From Desulfobacterales bacterium (GTDB lineage: Bacteria; Desulfobacterota; Desulfobacteria; Desulfobacterales; JAEINQ01): a stretch of 51,177 bases of DNA. The notes below the pieces were generated by a model. It was given only the letters and a program-made list of their open reading frames with translations, did not search any database and had not been told where the DNA came from. A program made the translations under genes and the position numbers. The stretch is from positions 1 to 51,177 of the forward strand of contig JAEINQ010000049.1 in the NCBI GenBank assembly GCA_016342285.1. Direction: 5' to 3'. Positions 8,669 through 17,332 of this stretch are shown one piece after another. How positions within the stretch are numbered: position 1 is the first letter of the stretch; each line of letters starts with the position of its first letter.

Positions 8669-8981
8669 ATCTCTCCATTTTCATTCTTTTTCATCCCTCT
8701 GAACAAACACCGGCCATTTGCCTTCCAACAGATCGAAGGACTCCCACCGAGGAAAAGTTTGCCGCGCCTGGAAAAAAATGCCCCTTGGGACCCCGGAAAA
8801 AAGGAAGTCAGACCTCCCCATTCGATTGTCAACGGATTGCTTAAAAATTTATAACTACCCGAAATATATTGTAAAGTTATGATTTTTCCTGGATTCTGAT
8901 TTCGGGATCGGGCGTTGGCACAGGCCATGCAAAACCCCGAACCACAGTCCCACGGACACCCATCGACCTTCAGGAGATCTC
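8669..8981 (+). other. Intergenic region fliJ-fliK
   Basis: This 313-base gap has no credible gene. It contains an AT-rich stretch at about 8838-8885 and, near its right end, a sigma-54 promoter at 8916-8931. I found no clear hairpin-plus-T-run terminator after fliJ. Activator sites for the FlrC-like protein would be expected here, but I cannot define them. Confidence 0.6.
8916..8931 (+). promoter_or_regulatory. Sigma-54 promoter of fliK-flgDE
   Basis: TGGCACAGGCCATGCA has GG and GC ten bases apart and differs from consensus only in ATGC for TTGC. Predicted transcription starts near 8943, 39 bases before fliK. Confidence 0.72.
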
Positions 8982-10694
8982 ATGACACCGACCCTGTCCC
9001 CATTTGAAACGATCATTGGTTCCGAAAGTGGCACTAGCGGACCCAACCGGACCGAAACGCTTAAGGCCGATTCCAAGAACCGGCAGAACTCCAGCCAGAC
9101 GGCCGGCTCCGAGAACACGCCGTCCCAGGATTTTTTGGCCACCCTGCTTACCGTGATGGCGGGCGACGGCATCGGGGATACCCCATCTCCTATCCCTGAC
9201 ACGGCTTCAGCAGCCCTTGCACGGCCTTCTTTCGATACGGACGGACTTTTGATGGCCGACGAAGATGGTCAGACGGTGGAAGATGCCCTGCTGCTCGCCG
9301 ATCTTGCCGCAATGATGACAGAGGACAGTGTTGCCGCGGCCAATGCGAATTCGGTTGTTATGGATGCAACGCCGGCTGTTCCCGAAACCTTAACCCTTGA
9401 GGCCCGGGGTCAAATTGATTCGGCACAGTCCGCCCGGACGGCGCCCTTACCGACAGGGGGAACGGAAACGGCTGCCGTTGTAACCGATGGGGTTGAAGAA
9501 TATGGAAAACCGGCACCCGTGTTGTCGCTGACTGCCGATGACAGCGCCCATGGGGATGCGCCGAAGGCAGCTGCCTCTCAGGCGGTTGAACCCCGGACGC
9601 TTGTTTCGGCGCTTCCGGATTCCGAGAAGACAACCGCCCTAGCCGACTCGACGTCGACCCCAACGGCCGCCGAAGGGTTGTCGCGGGAGGTCGAACCGCC
9701 GGTCGGCGAGACCGGGGCAAATGATGATGGGCGACAGACGATGCCGTCTGATATGGAAAAACCGGCCCGGCATGGAGATGAAACCGTCCGGGTCACTCCG
9801 GAATCGATGGTCAGAGCCGGAGAGGAGACCGTCCGGGTCACTCCGGAATCGATGGTCAGAGCCGGAGAGGAGACCGTTCGGGTCGCTCCGGAACTGACCG
9901 GTGAGGCATCCAAAAACCGTTTCAAGGAGGACGGGGCCGGACAGCGCCATGCACGCCGGGCCGATTCCGACGAGCCGGACCGATCGGCTTCCGAGGACGC
10001 ATCGGTCGACGGCGAGGCCGATCCCTTTTCGGTGGCTGCCGTTGAGGATGAGAATGAGACCGGGATAAAGGCCGAGGAAACGGCTCTTCGGTCTCAAACC
10101 GGCCGGGGCAGTGGCGGAAGGATCGACCCGCCCCACCCGACTGTCAAGGCAGACCCCATCGAAGGGGGAGGAGCCGAACGGACTGCGGCAGGACCGCACC
10201 CCCATGCCGAAAAGGCCTCATCGAGCCCCGAAACGCACCATGCCCCAGCCGCCCCTCGGTCGGTTCAGAGCAACATGGTTAACCAGATTGTGGACCGGGC
10301 TGTTTTTCTTCAGCGCAACGGTCAGTCCGAAGTGCGCATGGATCTCAAGCCCGAGCATCTGGGCCGAATACAGATGAAGATATCGACGGAAAACCAGCGG
10401 GTCACCGTCCGAATGCTGGCCGAAACGCCCATGGCACGGGAAATCATTGAGGCCAACCTGGGACAGTTGAGGGCCGATCTGGCCAGCCAGGGACTGGAAG
10501 TCGACCGTTTCGATGTGGACATGTTCGCCTCCGACGATTCGGGCCGCCAGGATGCCGACACCCTGGGCCAGCGACGCGGACCCTCGGGTGCGGCGACGAG
10601 GCGGCGTCAGGCGGGTATCTCCACCATTGTCCCGCCTTCCCTGGGCGGTCCGGCGTCCCGGACGAGTGATCGGTCCGTCGACTATTTTGCCTGA
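8982..10694 (+). CDS. fliK: Flagellar hook-length control protein FliK
   Basis: A 570-residue export-substrate ruler protein. The first about 430 residues are low-complexity, rich in Ala, Glu, Asp, Thr and Pro, as expected for the FliK ruler region. They include a 15-residue tandem repeat starting at E267. The C-terminal hook domain (about 435-530) is the recognisable part: SEVRMDLKPEHLGRIQMKI, followed by the segment ending GLEVDRFDVDM. This domain contacts FlhB to switch substrate specificity from hook to filament. FlhB in this window has an altered NPTH motif. The gene heads the fliK-flgD-flgE operon. Confidence 0.93.
   Translation: MTPTLSPFETIIGSESGTSGPNRTETLKADSKNRQNSSQTAGSENTPSQDFLATLLTVMAGDGIGDTPSPIPDTASAALARPSFDTDGLLMADEDGQTVEDALLLADLAAMMTEDSVAAANANSVVMDATPAVPETLTLEARGQIDSAQSARTAPLPTGGTETAAVVTDGVEEYGKPAPVLSLTADDSAHGDAPKAAASQAVEPRTLVSALPDSEKTTALADSTSTPTAAEGLSREVEPPVGETGANDDGRQTMPSDMEKPARHGDETVRVTPESMVRAGEETVRVTPESMVRAGEETVRVAPELTGEASKNRFKEDGAGQRHARRADSDEPDRSASEDASVDGEADPFSVAAVEDENETGIKAEETALRSQTGRGSGGRIDPPHPTVKADPIEGGGAERTAAGPHPHAEKASSSPETHHAPAAPRSVQSNMVNQIVDRAVFLQRNGQSEVRMDLKPEHLGRIQMKISTENQRVTVRMLAETPMAREIIEANLGQLRADLASQGLEVDRFDVDMFASDDSGRQDADTLGQRRGPSGAATRRRQAGISTIVPPSLGGPASRTSDRSVDYFA
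9780..9899 (+). repeat. 45-bp tandem repeat inside fliK
   Basis: Two complete 45-bp units (9780-9824 and 9825-9869) plus a third, partial and diverged, unit encode the peptide ETVRVTPESMVRAGE. The unit length keeps frame, so slippage would lengthen or shorten the FliK ruler segment by 15 residues per unit. Confidence 0.95.
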
Positions 10695-10745
10695 AGAATT
10701 GGTTGAGCCACCGGGCTCTTCATTAAAAACAAAGGAAGCCAGACC

Positions 10746-11417
10746 ATGACCATCAGCGCCGTCCAATCCGCCATCTCCCCAGAGGCCCAGAATGTCGCCA
10801 GTGACAACAGCGCCATGGGGAAGACGGAATTTTTAGCACTGCTCATCGCCCAGTTGCAGAACCAGGATCCGCTCAATCCGGCGGACAGCACGGAATTTAC
10901 ATCCCAACTGGCCCAGTTCAGTTCACTGGAACAGATGACCAATATGAACGATGCCCTGACCGGGATCGGGGAAAGCCTGGGTGTAAACAACAATTTCCAG
11001 GCGGTGACTTATATCGGCAAGGAGGTCGTTGCCGAGGGCAAGAGCCTGCTGGTCGACGCGGACGGGATCGATCCCATCCTGGTCAGCCTCGACACGGACG
11101 CGTCGACCCTTAATGTCAACATCTATGACCATTCCGGCGCTTTTGTCCGCCGCATCGAAGCCGGTTCAGTCGAAGCCGGCAGCCACAGCCTCGGCTGGGA
11201 CGGCAAAAACAGCCTGGGCAACACGGTAAACGAGGGCTGGTATTCCTATGAGATTCAGGCCGAGGACAGCGACGGCAAGGCGATTGATGCCCAGGGCTTT
11301 GTCAGCGGAACGGTCTCCTCGGTGGCCTATGAGGGAAGCGTGGCATATCTTAACATCGGCGGACGACAGGTATCGATGGCCGATGTGATCGAAGTGACAA
11401 CGGTCGCCGGTGAATGA
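10746..11417 (+). CDS. flgD: Flagellar hook cap / hook assembly protein FlgD
   Basis: A 223-residue scaffold that caps the growing hook. The N-terminus has the family signature (FLALLIAQLQNQDPLNP, then TEFTSQLAQFSSLEQM). The C-terminal half has the FlgD Ig-like and Tudor-like pattern, including SHSLGWDGKNSLGN, where FlgD normally reads W-D-G. AAGGAAG precedes the start. It lies between fliK and flgE as in other flagellar loci. Confidence 0.96.
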   Translation: MTISAVQSAISPEAQNVASDNSAMGKTEFLALLIAQLQNQDPLNPADSTEFTSQLAQFSSLEQMTNMNDALTGIGESLGVNNNFQAVTYIGKEVVAEGKSLLVDADGIDPILVSLDTDASTLNVNIYDHSGAFVRRIEAGSVEAGSHSLGWDGKNSLGNTVNEGWYSYEIQAEDSDGKAIDAQGFVSGTVSSVAYEGSVAYLNIGGRQVSMADVIEVTTVAGE

Positions 11418-11480
11418 CCTGTGCCCAACGGAATTTAAATGCATCAACGGACCCCCGGGTCCCATATCAAGGAGAACATC

Positions 11481-13007
11481 ATGATCGGATCTTTGTACGC
11501 CGGAATCTCAGGGCTCAACGCCAATGCCACCGCCATGACAGTGATCGGTGACAATATCGCCAACGTCAACACCACGGCCTATAAGTCCAACAGTTCCAGT
11601 TTTGCCAATGTCTTGAGCCAGGCATCGGGAGGCTCCGTCGGCAACGTCGGCCGGGGGGTGGAATTTCAAGGCACCACCGGATCCTGGACAGACGGCACCC
11701 TGGAAGGGACCGGCAACGGTACGGACCTGGCCATCAACGGAAAGGGTTTCTTCATCGTAAACGACAGTTCCGGTTCCTCCTACTATACCCGGGCCGGTGG
11801 TTTCGAGTTCGACAAGAACGGCGACCTGGTTAATCCCAACGGCCTCACGGTGCAAGGCTATGCCGTCAATCAGACCACCGGCGTCCTGGGCGCCCTGGGT
11901 GACATTTCCGTCTCCGCTGGCAGTTCGCCCCCCAGCGCCACCACCGAGACCACCCTGACCATGAATCTGGATGCCGATGCCACGCCGGTCACCGGTTCGG
12001 CTATGACCCTGGACAGCGCCAATGCCCTGGCCGACGTCACGGTTACGTCGGCAACGGCCGGGCTGGCCGGAAACGCCACCAGTGTCGCGTTCACCGACCC
12101 GGCCGCCGCCAGCCAGGCCCTGTCCGTTTCGGTCAGCGGCACCGCCATCACGGTCAGTCTGGCCACGGATGCCGGGAGCAACATCACCTCCACTGCCGCC
12201 CAGATCGCCGCGGCCATCAACGCCGATCCGGCCGCCTCGGCCCTGGTGAGCGCTGCCCCCGAAGGGGCCGGCACCGGGGTGGTGGACGCCACGGCCCAGG
12301 TCAACCTGACCGGAGGCATGGATGCCGATACCTTCTCAAACGCACTGACCGTTTACGACTCCCTGGGCAGTCCCGTGACCCTGACCATGAATTTTTCCCG
12401 GACCGCTACCGGATGGGACTGGACGGCCAGCCCGTCCTCGGGGACTTGTGCTTCCACGGGGACGATTGTCTTTGACGCCGACGGCAATTTGACCCTGCCG
12501 GCCTCCAATCCGACCCTCGATATCACCACCCTGGCCTCGGGCGCCCAGGACCTGGCCATCGAATGGCACCTGGTCGACAGCAATGGCTCGGTTACCGGAT
12601 ACGCGACAGATTCGGCCACCACCAATCAAGAACAAGACGGATATTCGGCCGGCAGTCTCCGTGATCTGGTGGTCAGCGAGGAAGGGTTTGTCACCGGCAT
12701 CTATTCCAACGGCCAACGGCAAAACCTTTATCGGATCGCCCTGGCGGACTTTCCCAGTTACCAGGGATTGTCCAAGGCCGGAGGGAACCTGTACACCGAA
12801 TCCCTGGCCTCGGGCCAACCCCTGGTGGGAACGCCGGGAAGTTCCAAGCTGGGCACGATCAGCCCCAGTTCCCTGGAAGGGTCAAACGTGGACCTTTCGG
12901 ACGAATTCGTCAAAATGATTACCACCCAGCGGGCCTTTCAGGCCAATTCCCGGGTCATCACCACCAGCGACGAAATTCTTCAGGAGCTGATCAATCTCAA
13001 ACGGTAA
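11481..13007 (+). CDS. flgE: Flagellar hook protein FlgE
   Basis: A 508-residue hook subunit. The N-terminal axial motif (SLYAGISGLNANATAM, then GDNIANVNTTAYK) and the C-terminal helix (FVKMITTQRAFQANSRVITT) are intact. Start ATG 11481 follows AAGGAG at ideal spacing; the upstream in-frame ATG at 11439 has none. Residues about 175-290 form a Ser/Thr/Ala-rich insertion (LADVTVTSATAGLAGNATSV onward, ending NLTGGMDADTF) not present in minimal hook proteins. It is probably a surface-exposed accessory module. A strong terminator follows. Confidence 0.95.
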   Translation: MIGSLYAGISGLNANATAMTVIGDNIANVNTTAYKSNSSSFANVLSQASGGSVGNVGRGVEFQGTTGSWTDGTLEGTGNGTDLAINGKGFFIVNDSSGSSYYTRAGGFEFDKNGDLVNPNGLTVQGYAVNQTTGVLGALGDISVSAGSSPPSATTETTLTMNLDADATPVTGSAMTLDSANALADVTVTSATAGLAGNATSVAFTDPAAASQALSVSVSGTAITVSLATDAGSNITSTAAQIAAAINADPAASALVSAAPEGAGTGVVDATAQVNLTGGMDADTFSNALTVYDSLGSPVTLTMNFSRTATGWDWTASPSSGTCASTGTIVFDADGNLTLPASNPTLDITTLASGAQDLAIEWHLVDSNGSVTGYATDSATTNQEQDGYSAGSLRDLVVSEEGFVTGIYSNGQRQNLYRIALADFPSYQGLSKAGGNLYTESLASGQPLVGTPGSSKLGTISPSSLEGSNVDLSDEFVKMITTQRAFQANSRVITTSDEILQELINLKR

Positions 13008-13109
13008 TTAGTTTCCATTTATGAATTGGAAACATCGTTGGGTGCCTATCCCCGAACTGCGTATTTCGTGAATGGAAAGCGGTTAACGGCACCATGGATC
13101 GAAAACAGA

Positions 13110-13156
13110 GGCCGGCAGTCAGGGATCGTATCCTGCCTGCCGGTCGTTGTTTTTTT
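13110..13156 (+). terminator. Rho-independent terminator after flgE
   Basis: GGCCGGCAG-TCAGG and CCTGC-CTGCCGGTC pair into a long GC-rich stem with a short loop around 13124-13130, followed by a T-run (13150-13156). It ends the fliK-flgD-flgE transcription unit about 100 bases after the flgE stop. Confidence 0.82.
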
Positions 13157-13563
13157 GGGGCATTCGGGTGTGGGGGCATTTGACAAACAACGTCAATGCC
13201 TTGACAAATTTGTTTTTGCGGTGGGGCCGACGCCTGTCGGCTGCAGCCTGGCTCCGCTATGTTTGAACCATTCGTAAAAAGCCTTTCTGAACCACGAGTT
13301 AATCCGTGGAAAGTCAAGGGTCAATTTGGGGGTATGTTATGCCCAAAAATAATGTCAGGCCCGAGTACGGATTAACTGTAAAAAAGCATTTGATGACACA
13401 AAGAATAAAGGCTAAAAATTAAGGATGTTAACTTTGTTCCCGTTGTGTCTTTGTGGTAATCTTGGACTTTTTACGGGGCCATCCGGTTTGGCTGATATAA
13501 CCCGAATCCGCCGCGTTTTGGGGGTGAAACGCCGTTATCGGCGGATATAAGGTCAGGTAGAGA
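13157..13563 (+). repeat. Intergenic region with widely spaced inverted repeat
   Basis: No gene is supported between the flgE terminator and the motA promoter. The region holds a perfect 11-bp inverted repeat, AGTTAATCCGT at 13297-13307 and ACGGATTAACT at 13367-13377. Within it lies a smaller imperfect hairpin (TTTGGGGGTA...TATGCCCAAA). A second, weaker inversion pairs CACAAAGA near 13395 with TCTTTGTG near 13448. Base composition is more AT-rich than in the genes. Confidence 0.55.
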
Positions 13564-13579
13564 TGGCACCGCTTTTGCA
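13564..13579 (+). promoter_or_regulatory. Sigma-54 promoter of the mot-fliLMNO operon
   Basis: TGGCACCGCTTTTGCA has a full -24/-12 match, with GG and GC ten bases apart. Transcription is predicted near 13591, about 50 bases before motA. Stator genes here therefore appear to be sigma-54 rather than sigma-28 dependent. Confidence 0.83.
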
Positions 13580-13641
13580 TTCTTTTCAGGCGAAACCCAT
13601 GGACCATCCATCGACCATCCAGCGGGCAGAGGAACGCAGAC

Positions 13642-14406
13642 TTGGATATCGCAACACTTACCGGCATCATCGGCGCTTTCGGATTGGTGCTTACATCGAT
13701 TCTGATGGGCGGCAGCATGGCCTGGTTTATCAACGTGCCGTCCCTGCTGATCGTGGTGGGCGGCACCATGGGGGCGACCCTGATCAATTATCCCCTGGCC
13801 GAGGTGATGGGGGTGTTGCGGGTGACCAAGAACGTTTTTCTGACCCGGAACCAGCCGGCCGACCAACTTATTCCCACGCTGGTGGATTTTGCCAAGCAGG
13901 CCCGGCAGGAGGGAATGCTCAGCTTCGAGTCCAAGCTCGATGAAATCAAGGACCGCTTTTTGGCCAAGGGGATCCAGATGGCCATTGACGGCATGGAGAC
14001 CGGGGCCATCGCCGATGTTCTGGGCACGGAGATCGCCTATGTGGAGGAGCGCCACCGGCTCGGGGCTGACATCTTTTCAACCATGGGCACCTTTGCCCCT
14101 GCGGTGGGGATGCTGGGCACCATTATCGGGCTGGTCCAGATGCTCATGCAGATGGAAGATCCGAGCAATATCGGTGCCCCCATGGCCGTGGCCCTGTTGA
14201 CCACTTTTTACGGTACGCTCTTGGCAAACCTGCTTTTTCTGCCCATCTCCGGAAAGCTCAAAATCCGCAGCAAACAGGAGATGCTGGTCAAACAGGTGAT
14301 TCTCGAAGGGGTGATATCCCTTCAATCCGGGGACAACCACCGGGTGGTGGAACAAAAGCTCAAGGCCTTTGTTTCGCCCAAGGCGAGGGACGATGGTTCG
14401 GAATAA
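13642..14406 (+). CDS. motA: Flagellar stator subunit MotA (PomA-type)
   Basis: A 254-residue inner-membrane protein with four hydrophobic helices. Sequence features follow PomA more closely than the ~295-residue enterobacterial MotA: IATLTGIIG at the start, LLIVVGGTMGATL, and APAVGMLGTIIGLVQML in the third and fourth helix region. The length matches PomA. The cytoplasmic loop carries the charged torque-generating segment. The start is TTG at 13642 with AGAGGA eight bases upstream. The coupling ion cannot be settled from sequence alone. Its end overlaps the first motB-like gene. Confidence 0.93.
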   Translation: MDIATLTGIIGAFGLVLTSILMGGSMAWFINVPSLLIVVGGTMGATLINYPLAEVMGVLRVTKNVFLTRNQPADQLIPTLVDFAKQARQEGMLSFESKLDEIKDRFLAKGIQMAIDGMETGAIADVLGTEIAYVEERHRLGADIFSTMGTFAPAVGMLGTIIGLVQMLMQMEDPSNIGAPMAVALLTTFYGTLLANLLFLPISGKLKIRSKQEMLVKQVILEGVISLQSGDNHRVVEQKLKAFVSPKARDDGSE

Positions 14407-15136
14407 CCGGCGCGGAAAATCCGGACAGCCCCCGGAGTCCGGCGGCGGGGGGTGGGAGGTCGTCTATTCCGGTTTTGCCCTGATCATGCTCTGCTTTTTT
14501 ATCATGCTGGCCTCTTTTTCGACCATGGAAAAGAAAAAGATGCTTCGCTTTGTCCGGTCATTCAGCGATGCCATGCGCCTCCTGCCCGGTGGGGTCGGCT
14601 TGCAGGCCGGAAAGGCCGTGATGCCCGACCCGCAAATCGTGGCGGACAAGGGGGGGGAGATGGATGAGCTATATAGACAATTACAGCGCCTTGTGGCGCA
14701 GGAAGGGTTGTCGGACCAGGTGACCATCCACCGTCCGGGCGACGGACTGGCCATGCGATTGTCCGATACCGCCGTTTTTGCCGCCGGGGTGGCTGACATC
14801 TCCCCCAAAGCCCTGCCGTTGCTCGACCAGATCGGGACCGTTCTCCAACGCACCGGATATGCGGTACGCATCGAAGGGCATACGGACGATACTCCCATTA
14901 AAACAGCGCGTTTCCCGTCCAATTGGGAACTGTCCACGGCCAGGGCTGTAACGGTGTTGCGCTATTTCATCGAAAGACACCGGATTCCCACCCAGCGGTT
15001 GTCAGCGGCCGGTTTCAGCCGGTTTCAGCCGGTTGCGCCCAATGACGGGCCCCTGGGCCGGGCAAAAAACCGGCGGGTGGAAATCGTTCTGTCCCGACCG
15101 GCCGATGATCCGATACAAACGGGGGCCGGTTCATGA
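14393..15136 (+). CDS. MotB-like OmpA-family protein lacking the ion-binding aspartate
   Basis: A 247-residue protein with one N-terminal membrane helix (about 22-43) and a C-terminal OmpA/MotB peptidoglycan-binding domain (EGHTDDTPI, then FPSNWELSTARAV and the NRRVEIVL end). Aligned on the W...CFF...SFS pattern of MotB/PomB, the position of the essential ion-carrying aspartate is glycine 27 (YSGFALIML). Changing Asp to the GGT codon needs more than one base change, and the frame around it is intact. ATG 14393 follows a GAGGG site and lies inside the motA end. The next gene starts at its stop (ATGA). It may form heterodimers with the following MotB or act as a structural stator partner; unresolved. 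Confidence 0.87.
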   Translation: MVRNNRRGKSGQPPESGGGGWEVVYSGFALIMLCFFIMLASFSTMEKKKMLRFVRSFSDAMRLLPGGVGLQAGKAVMPDPQIVADKGGEMDELYRQLQRLVAQEGLSDQVTIHRPGDGLAMRLSDTAVFAAGVADISPKALPLLDQIGTVLQRTGYAVRIEGHTDDTPIKTARFPSNWELSTARAVTVLRYFIERHRIPTQRLSAAGFSRFQPVAPNDGPLGRAKNRRVEIVLSRPADDPIQTGAGS

Positions 15137-15882
15137 AAAAAAGACCCTCCACCGGTGCGCCGGCCCAGGCAGGGGGCGCCGGATGGCTGACGACTTTCAA
15201 CGACCTGGTGACCCTGCTCATGGTCTTTTTCGTCCTGCTCTTTTCCATGAGCACCATCGACACCGGCAAGATGAAGGGCTTCCAGGAATCACTTCAGTCG
15301 GGACTGGGCGTGCTGGAGAGTGGAGAGGCCGCTTCCGTGGGTGTTTTCGACAACAATCGCCTGCCGGCACTGGCCCGATTCGTCCCCGGTGCAGCCGATC
15401 CGTCCCCGGCCGACAAAAAGGCGGAAGCCGCAGCCGATCCGGTCCGACAGGCGGCCGGCCTGCTCGAAGCCATGGACGGCCTTTCCGTAACGCGCGAGGC
15501 CAGTGCCCTGAGGATTCGAATGGAAGGGGGCCTGCTCTTTGCCTTGGGCAGCGCCAAAATCGATCCCCGGGGAAGGGGGCTGCTTGAACGGGTGGCTGCC
15601 ACCATCGGCCCCCTGACGCGGCCAATCCGGGTCGAGGGGCACACGGACAACGTGCCCATACATACACCGGCGTTTCCGTCCAACTGGGAACTCTCCACGG
15701 CCCGGGCGGTCAATGTGGTCAAATTCATGATCGACTCGGGCATGATCTCGCCCCAGCGGCTCTCAGCCGTGGGGTACGGAGATGCCAAGCCCCTGGGTGA
15801 TAACCAAATGCCCGACGGACGGTTGCTGAACCGCCGGGTGGAAATCGTTTTGGAACTGGAGAAGGGATTAGAATATGTCTAA
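15133..15882 (+). CDS. motB: Flagellar stator subunit MotB
   Basis: A 249-residue MotB with the canonical N-terminus: WLTTFNDLVTLLMVFFVLLF carries the ion-binding aspartate at D24. A plug-like segment follows, then an OmpA-type peptidoglycan-binding domain (EGHTDNVPI, NWELSTARAVNVV, NRRVEIVLELE). It overlaps both the preceding paralogue (4 bases) and fliL (8 bases), so the set is a tightly coupled unit. This copy, unlike its upstream neighbour, looks fully competent as a stator B subunit. Confidence 0.93.
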   Translation: MKKRPSTGAPAQAGGAGWLTTFNDLVTLLMVFFVLLFSMSTIDTGKMKGFQESLQSGLGVLESGEAASVGVFDNNRLPALARFVPGAADPSPADKKAEAAADPVRQAAGLLEAMDGLSVTREASALRIRMEGGLLFALGSAKIDPRGRGLLERVAATIGPLTRPIRVEGHTDNVPIHTPAFPSNWELSTARAVNVVKFMIDSGMISPQRLSAVGYGDAKPLGDNQMPDGRLLNRRVEIVLELEKGLEYV

Positions 15883-16348
15883 GAAAGTCATCATCATTGT
15901 GGCCGCGGTCTCCGTACTGCTCATAGGCGCCATGGGGGCCGGTTTCTTCGTGATCTGGTCCAAGGTCTCAAACATGGCCACCATCCCCCCGACTGAGCAG
16001 GCGGCCGATGAAAAGGTCGCTGAAGAGGCCGAGGCCAAAACGACCATCGGCCCTATTTTCTCGCTGGAGTCTTTTGTTGTCAACCTGAACGAAGATTCCG
16101 GCAAGCGATATTTGCGGGTCACCATGGACTTGGAACTGAGCACCGAAGCCCTGTCCGGGGAGATCACCAAACGGCTGCCCCAGGTGCGTAATTCCATGCT
16201 GATGATTCTTCCCAGCAAGAAATACGAAGAGATCAGCACCATCGAGGGAAAGAACAAGCTTCGCGATGAAATCGTGGTTGCCCTCAATGAGTTTTTGCAG
16301 AGCGGAACCGTAAGCAATCTTTACTTTTCGGAATTTGTTGTTCAATAG
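15875..16348 (+). CDS. fliL: Flagellar basal body-associated protein FliL
   Basis: A 157-residue single-pass membrane protein with an N-terminal helix (VIIIVAAVSVLLIGAMGAGF) and a periplasmic stomatin-like domain beginning PIFSLESFVVNLNEDSGKRY. FliL surrounds and stabilises stators. It overlaps motB by eight bases and precedes fliM by twelve, the usual order. Length is typical. Confidence 0.95.
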   Translation: MSKKVIIIVAAVSVLLIGAMGAGFFVIWSKVSNMATIPPTEQAADEKVAEEAEAKTTIGPIFSLESFVVNLNEDSGKRYLRVTMDLELSTEALSGEITKRLPQVRNSMLMILPSKKYEEISTIEGKNKLRDEIVVALNEFLQSGTVSNLYFSEFVVQ

Positions 16349-16360
16349 CCGAGGTCTCCC

Positions 16361-17332
16361 ATGTCCGAAAATGTTCTGAGCCAGGAAGAGATCGATGCCC
16401 TGCTTACCGCCATGGATCGGGGCGAGGTCGACCTCGAGACCGAAGAGAAAAAAGCGGAGCCCAAAAGAGATGCCAAGTCTTACGACCTGACCTCCCAGAG
16501 CGCCATGCTGCGCAACCAGTTTTACGCTCTGGAGGAGGTCTACGACAAATTTGCCAGCCTGCTGACCCGGGGGTTGTCCTCTTCGCTTCAAAAAACCATC
16601 GAGGTGGAACTGGTCTCTTCGGAGATGGTCAAATACGGAGAGTTCATCCAGGCCTTTTCCAATCCGACCAGTTTTTCCATCTTCGGTATGGATCCGCTGA
16701 TCGGATCGTCGCTCATGGCCGTCGAACCGAACCTGGTCTTTTCGCTCATCGATTGCATGTTCGGGGGGGAGGGGAAGCCCATCGGCGAGATTCGTGAGTT
16801 TACCCTCATCGAGCAGCGGATGATGCGCAAGTTTTCCATGGAGGTGTTGAAGAATCTCGAAAAGGCCTGGGAAATTGTCTATGCCGTAAACATCGGGGTG
16901 AAAAAGACCGAGACCAAACCCGAATATGTTCACCTGGTGCCTCCGGACGAACTGATGATCATCGTGGTGCTGGCCCTGGAGGCCGAAGAGTTTTCCGGAA
17001 ATATTCATCTGTGTGTGTCGTATCGCATGCTCGAGCCCATCAAAGACAAACTTTCATCCCGGTATCTTCGGGAAAAGGAGATGGAGCATGTCTTCAGTGC
17101 CCAGCTCGAGGGGCTTATCCTGGATACCTGGGTCAACCTGACATCGGAGCTGGGGCGGACCCGGTCTTCGGTGCGAGAATTGTTGAGCCTGTCCGTGGAC
17201 GATGTGATCCGGCTCAACAACGGACCCGAGGATCCGATCCGTATCAATGTGGAAAAAGTGCCCAAATTTCTCGGACATCCCGGCATTGTCAAAGGCAATC
17301 GGGCGGTCCGGATTTCATCCATGATCAAATGA
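16361..17332 (+). CDS. fliM: Flagellar motor switch protein FliM
   Basis: A 323-residue C-ring protein. The N-terminal CheY-P-binding peptide is present (LSQEEIDALL, residues 6-15). The middle CheC-like domain with its GGEGKPI loop, and the C-terminal SpoA-type FliN-binding domain (VNLTSELGRTRSSVRELLSL), complete a normal FliM. The stop codon's last two bases are the first two of the heptamer array that separates it from fliN, so the array starts exactly at the end of the gene. Confidence 0.97.
   Translation: MSENVLSQEEIDALLTAMDRGEVDLETEEKKAEPKRDAKSYDLTSQSAMLRNQFYALEEVYDKFASLLTRGLSSSLQKTIEVELVSSEMVKYGEFIQAFSNPTSFSIFGMDPLIGSSLMAVEPNLVFSLIDCMFGGEGKPIGEIREFTLIEQRMMRKFSMEVLKNLEKAWEIVYAVNIGVKKTETKPEYVHLVPPDELMIIVVLALEAEEFSGNIHLCVSYRMLEPIKDKLSSRYLREKEMEHVFSAQLEGLILDTWVNLTSELGRTRSSVRELLSLSVDDVIRLNNGPEDPIRINVEKVPKFLGHPGIVKGNRAVRISSMIK

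Noticed and set aside
13026..13277. 83-residue frame after flgE
   Set aside because: It runs straight through the strong flgE terminator and shows no family pattern.
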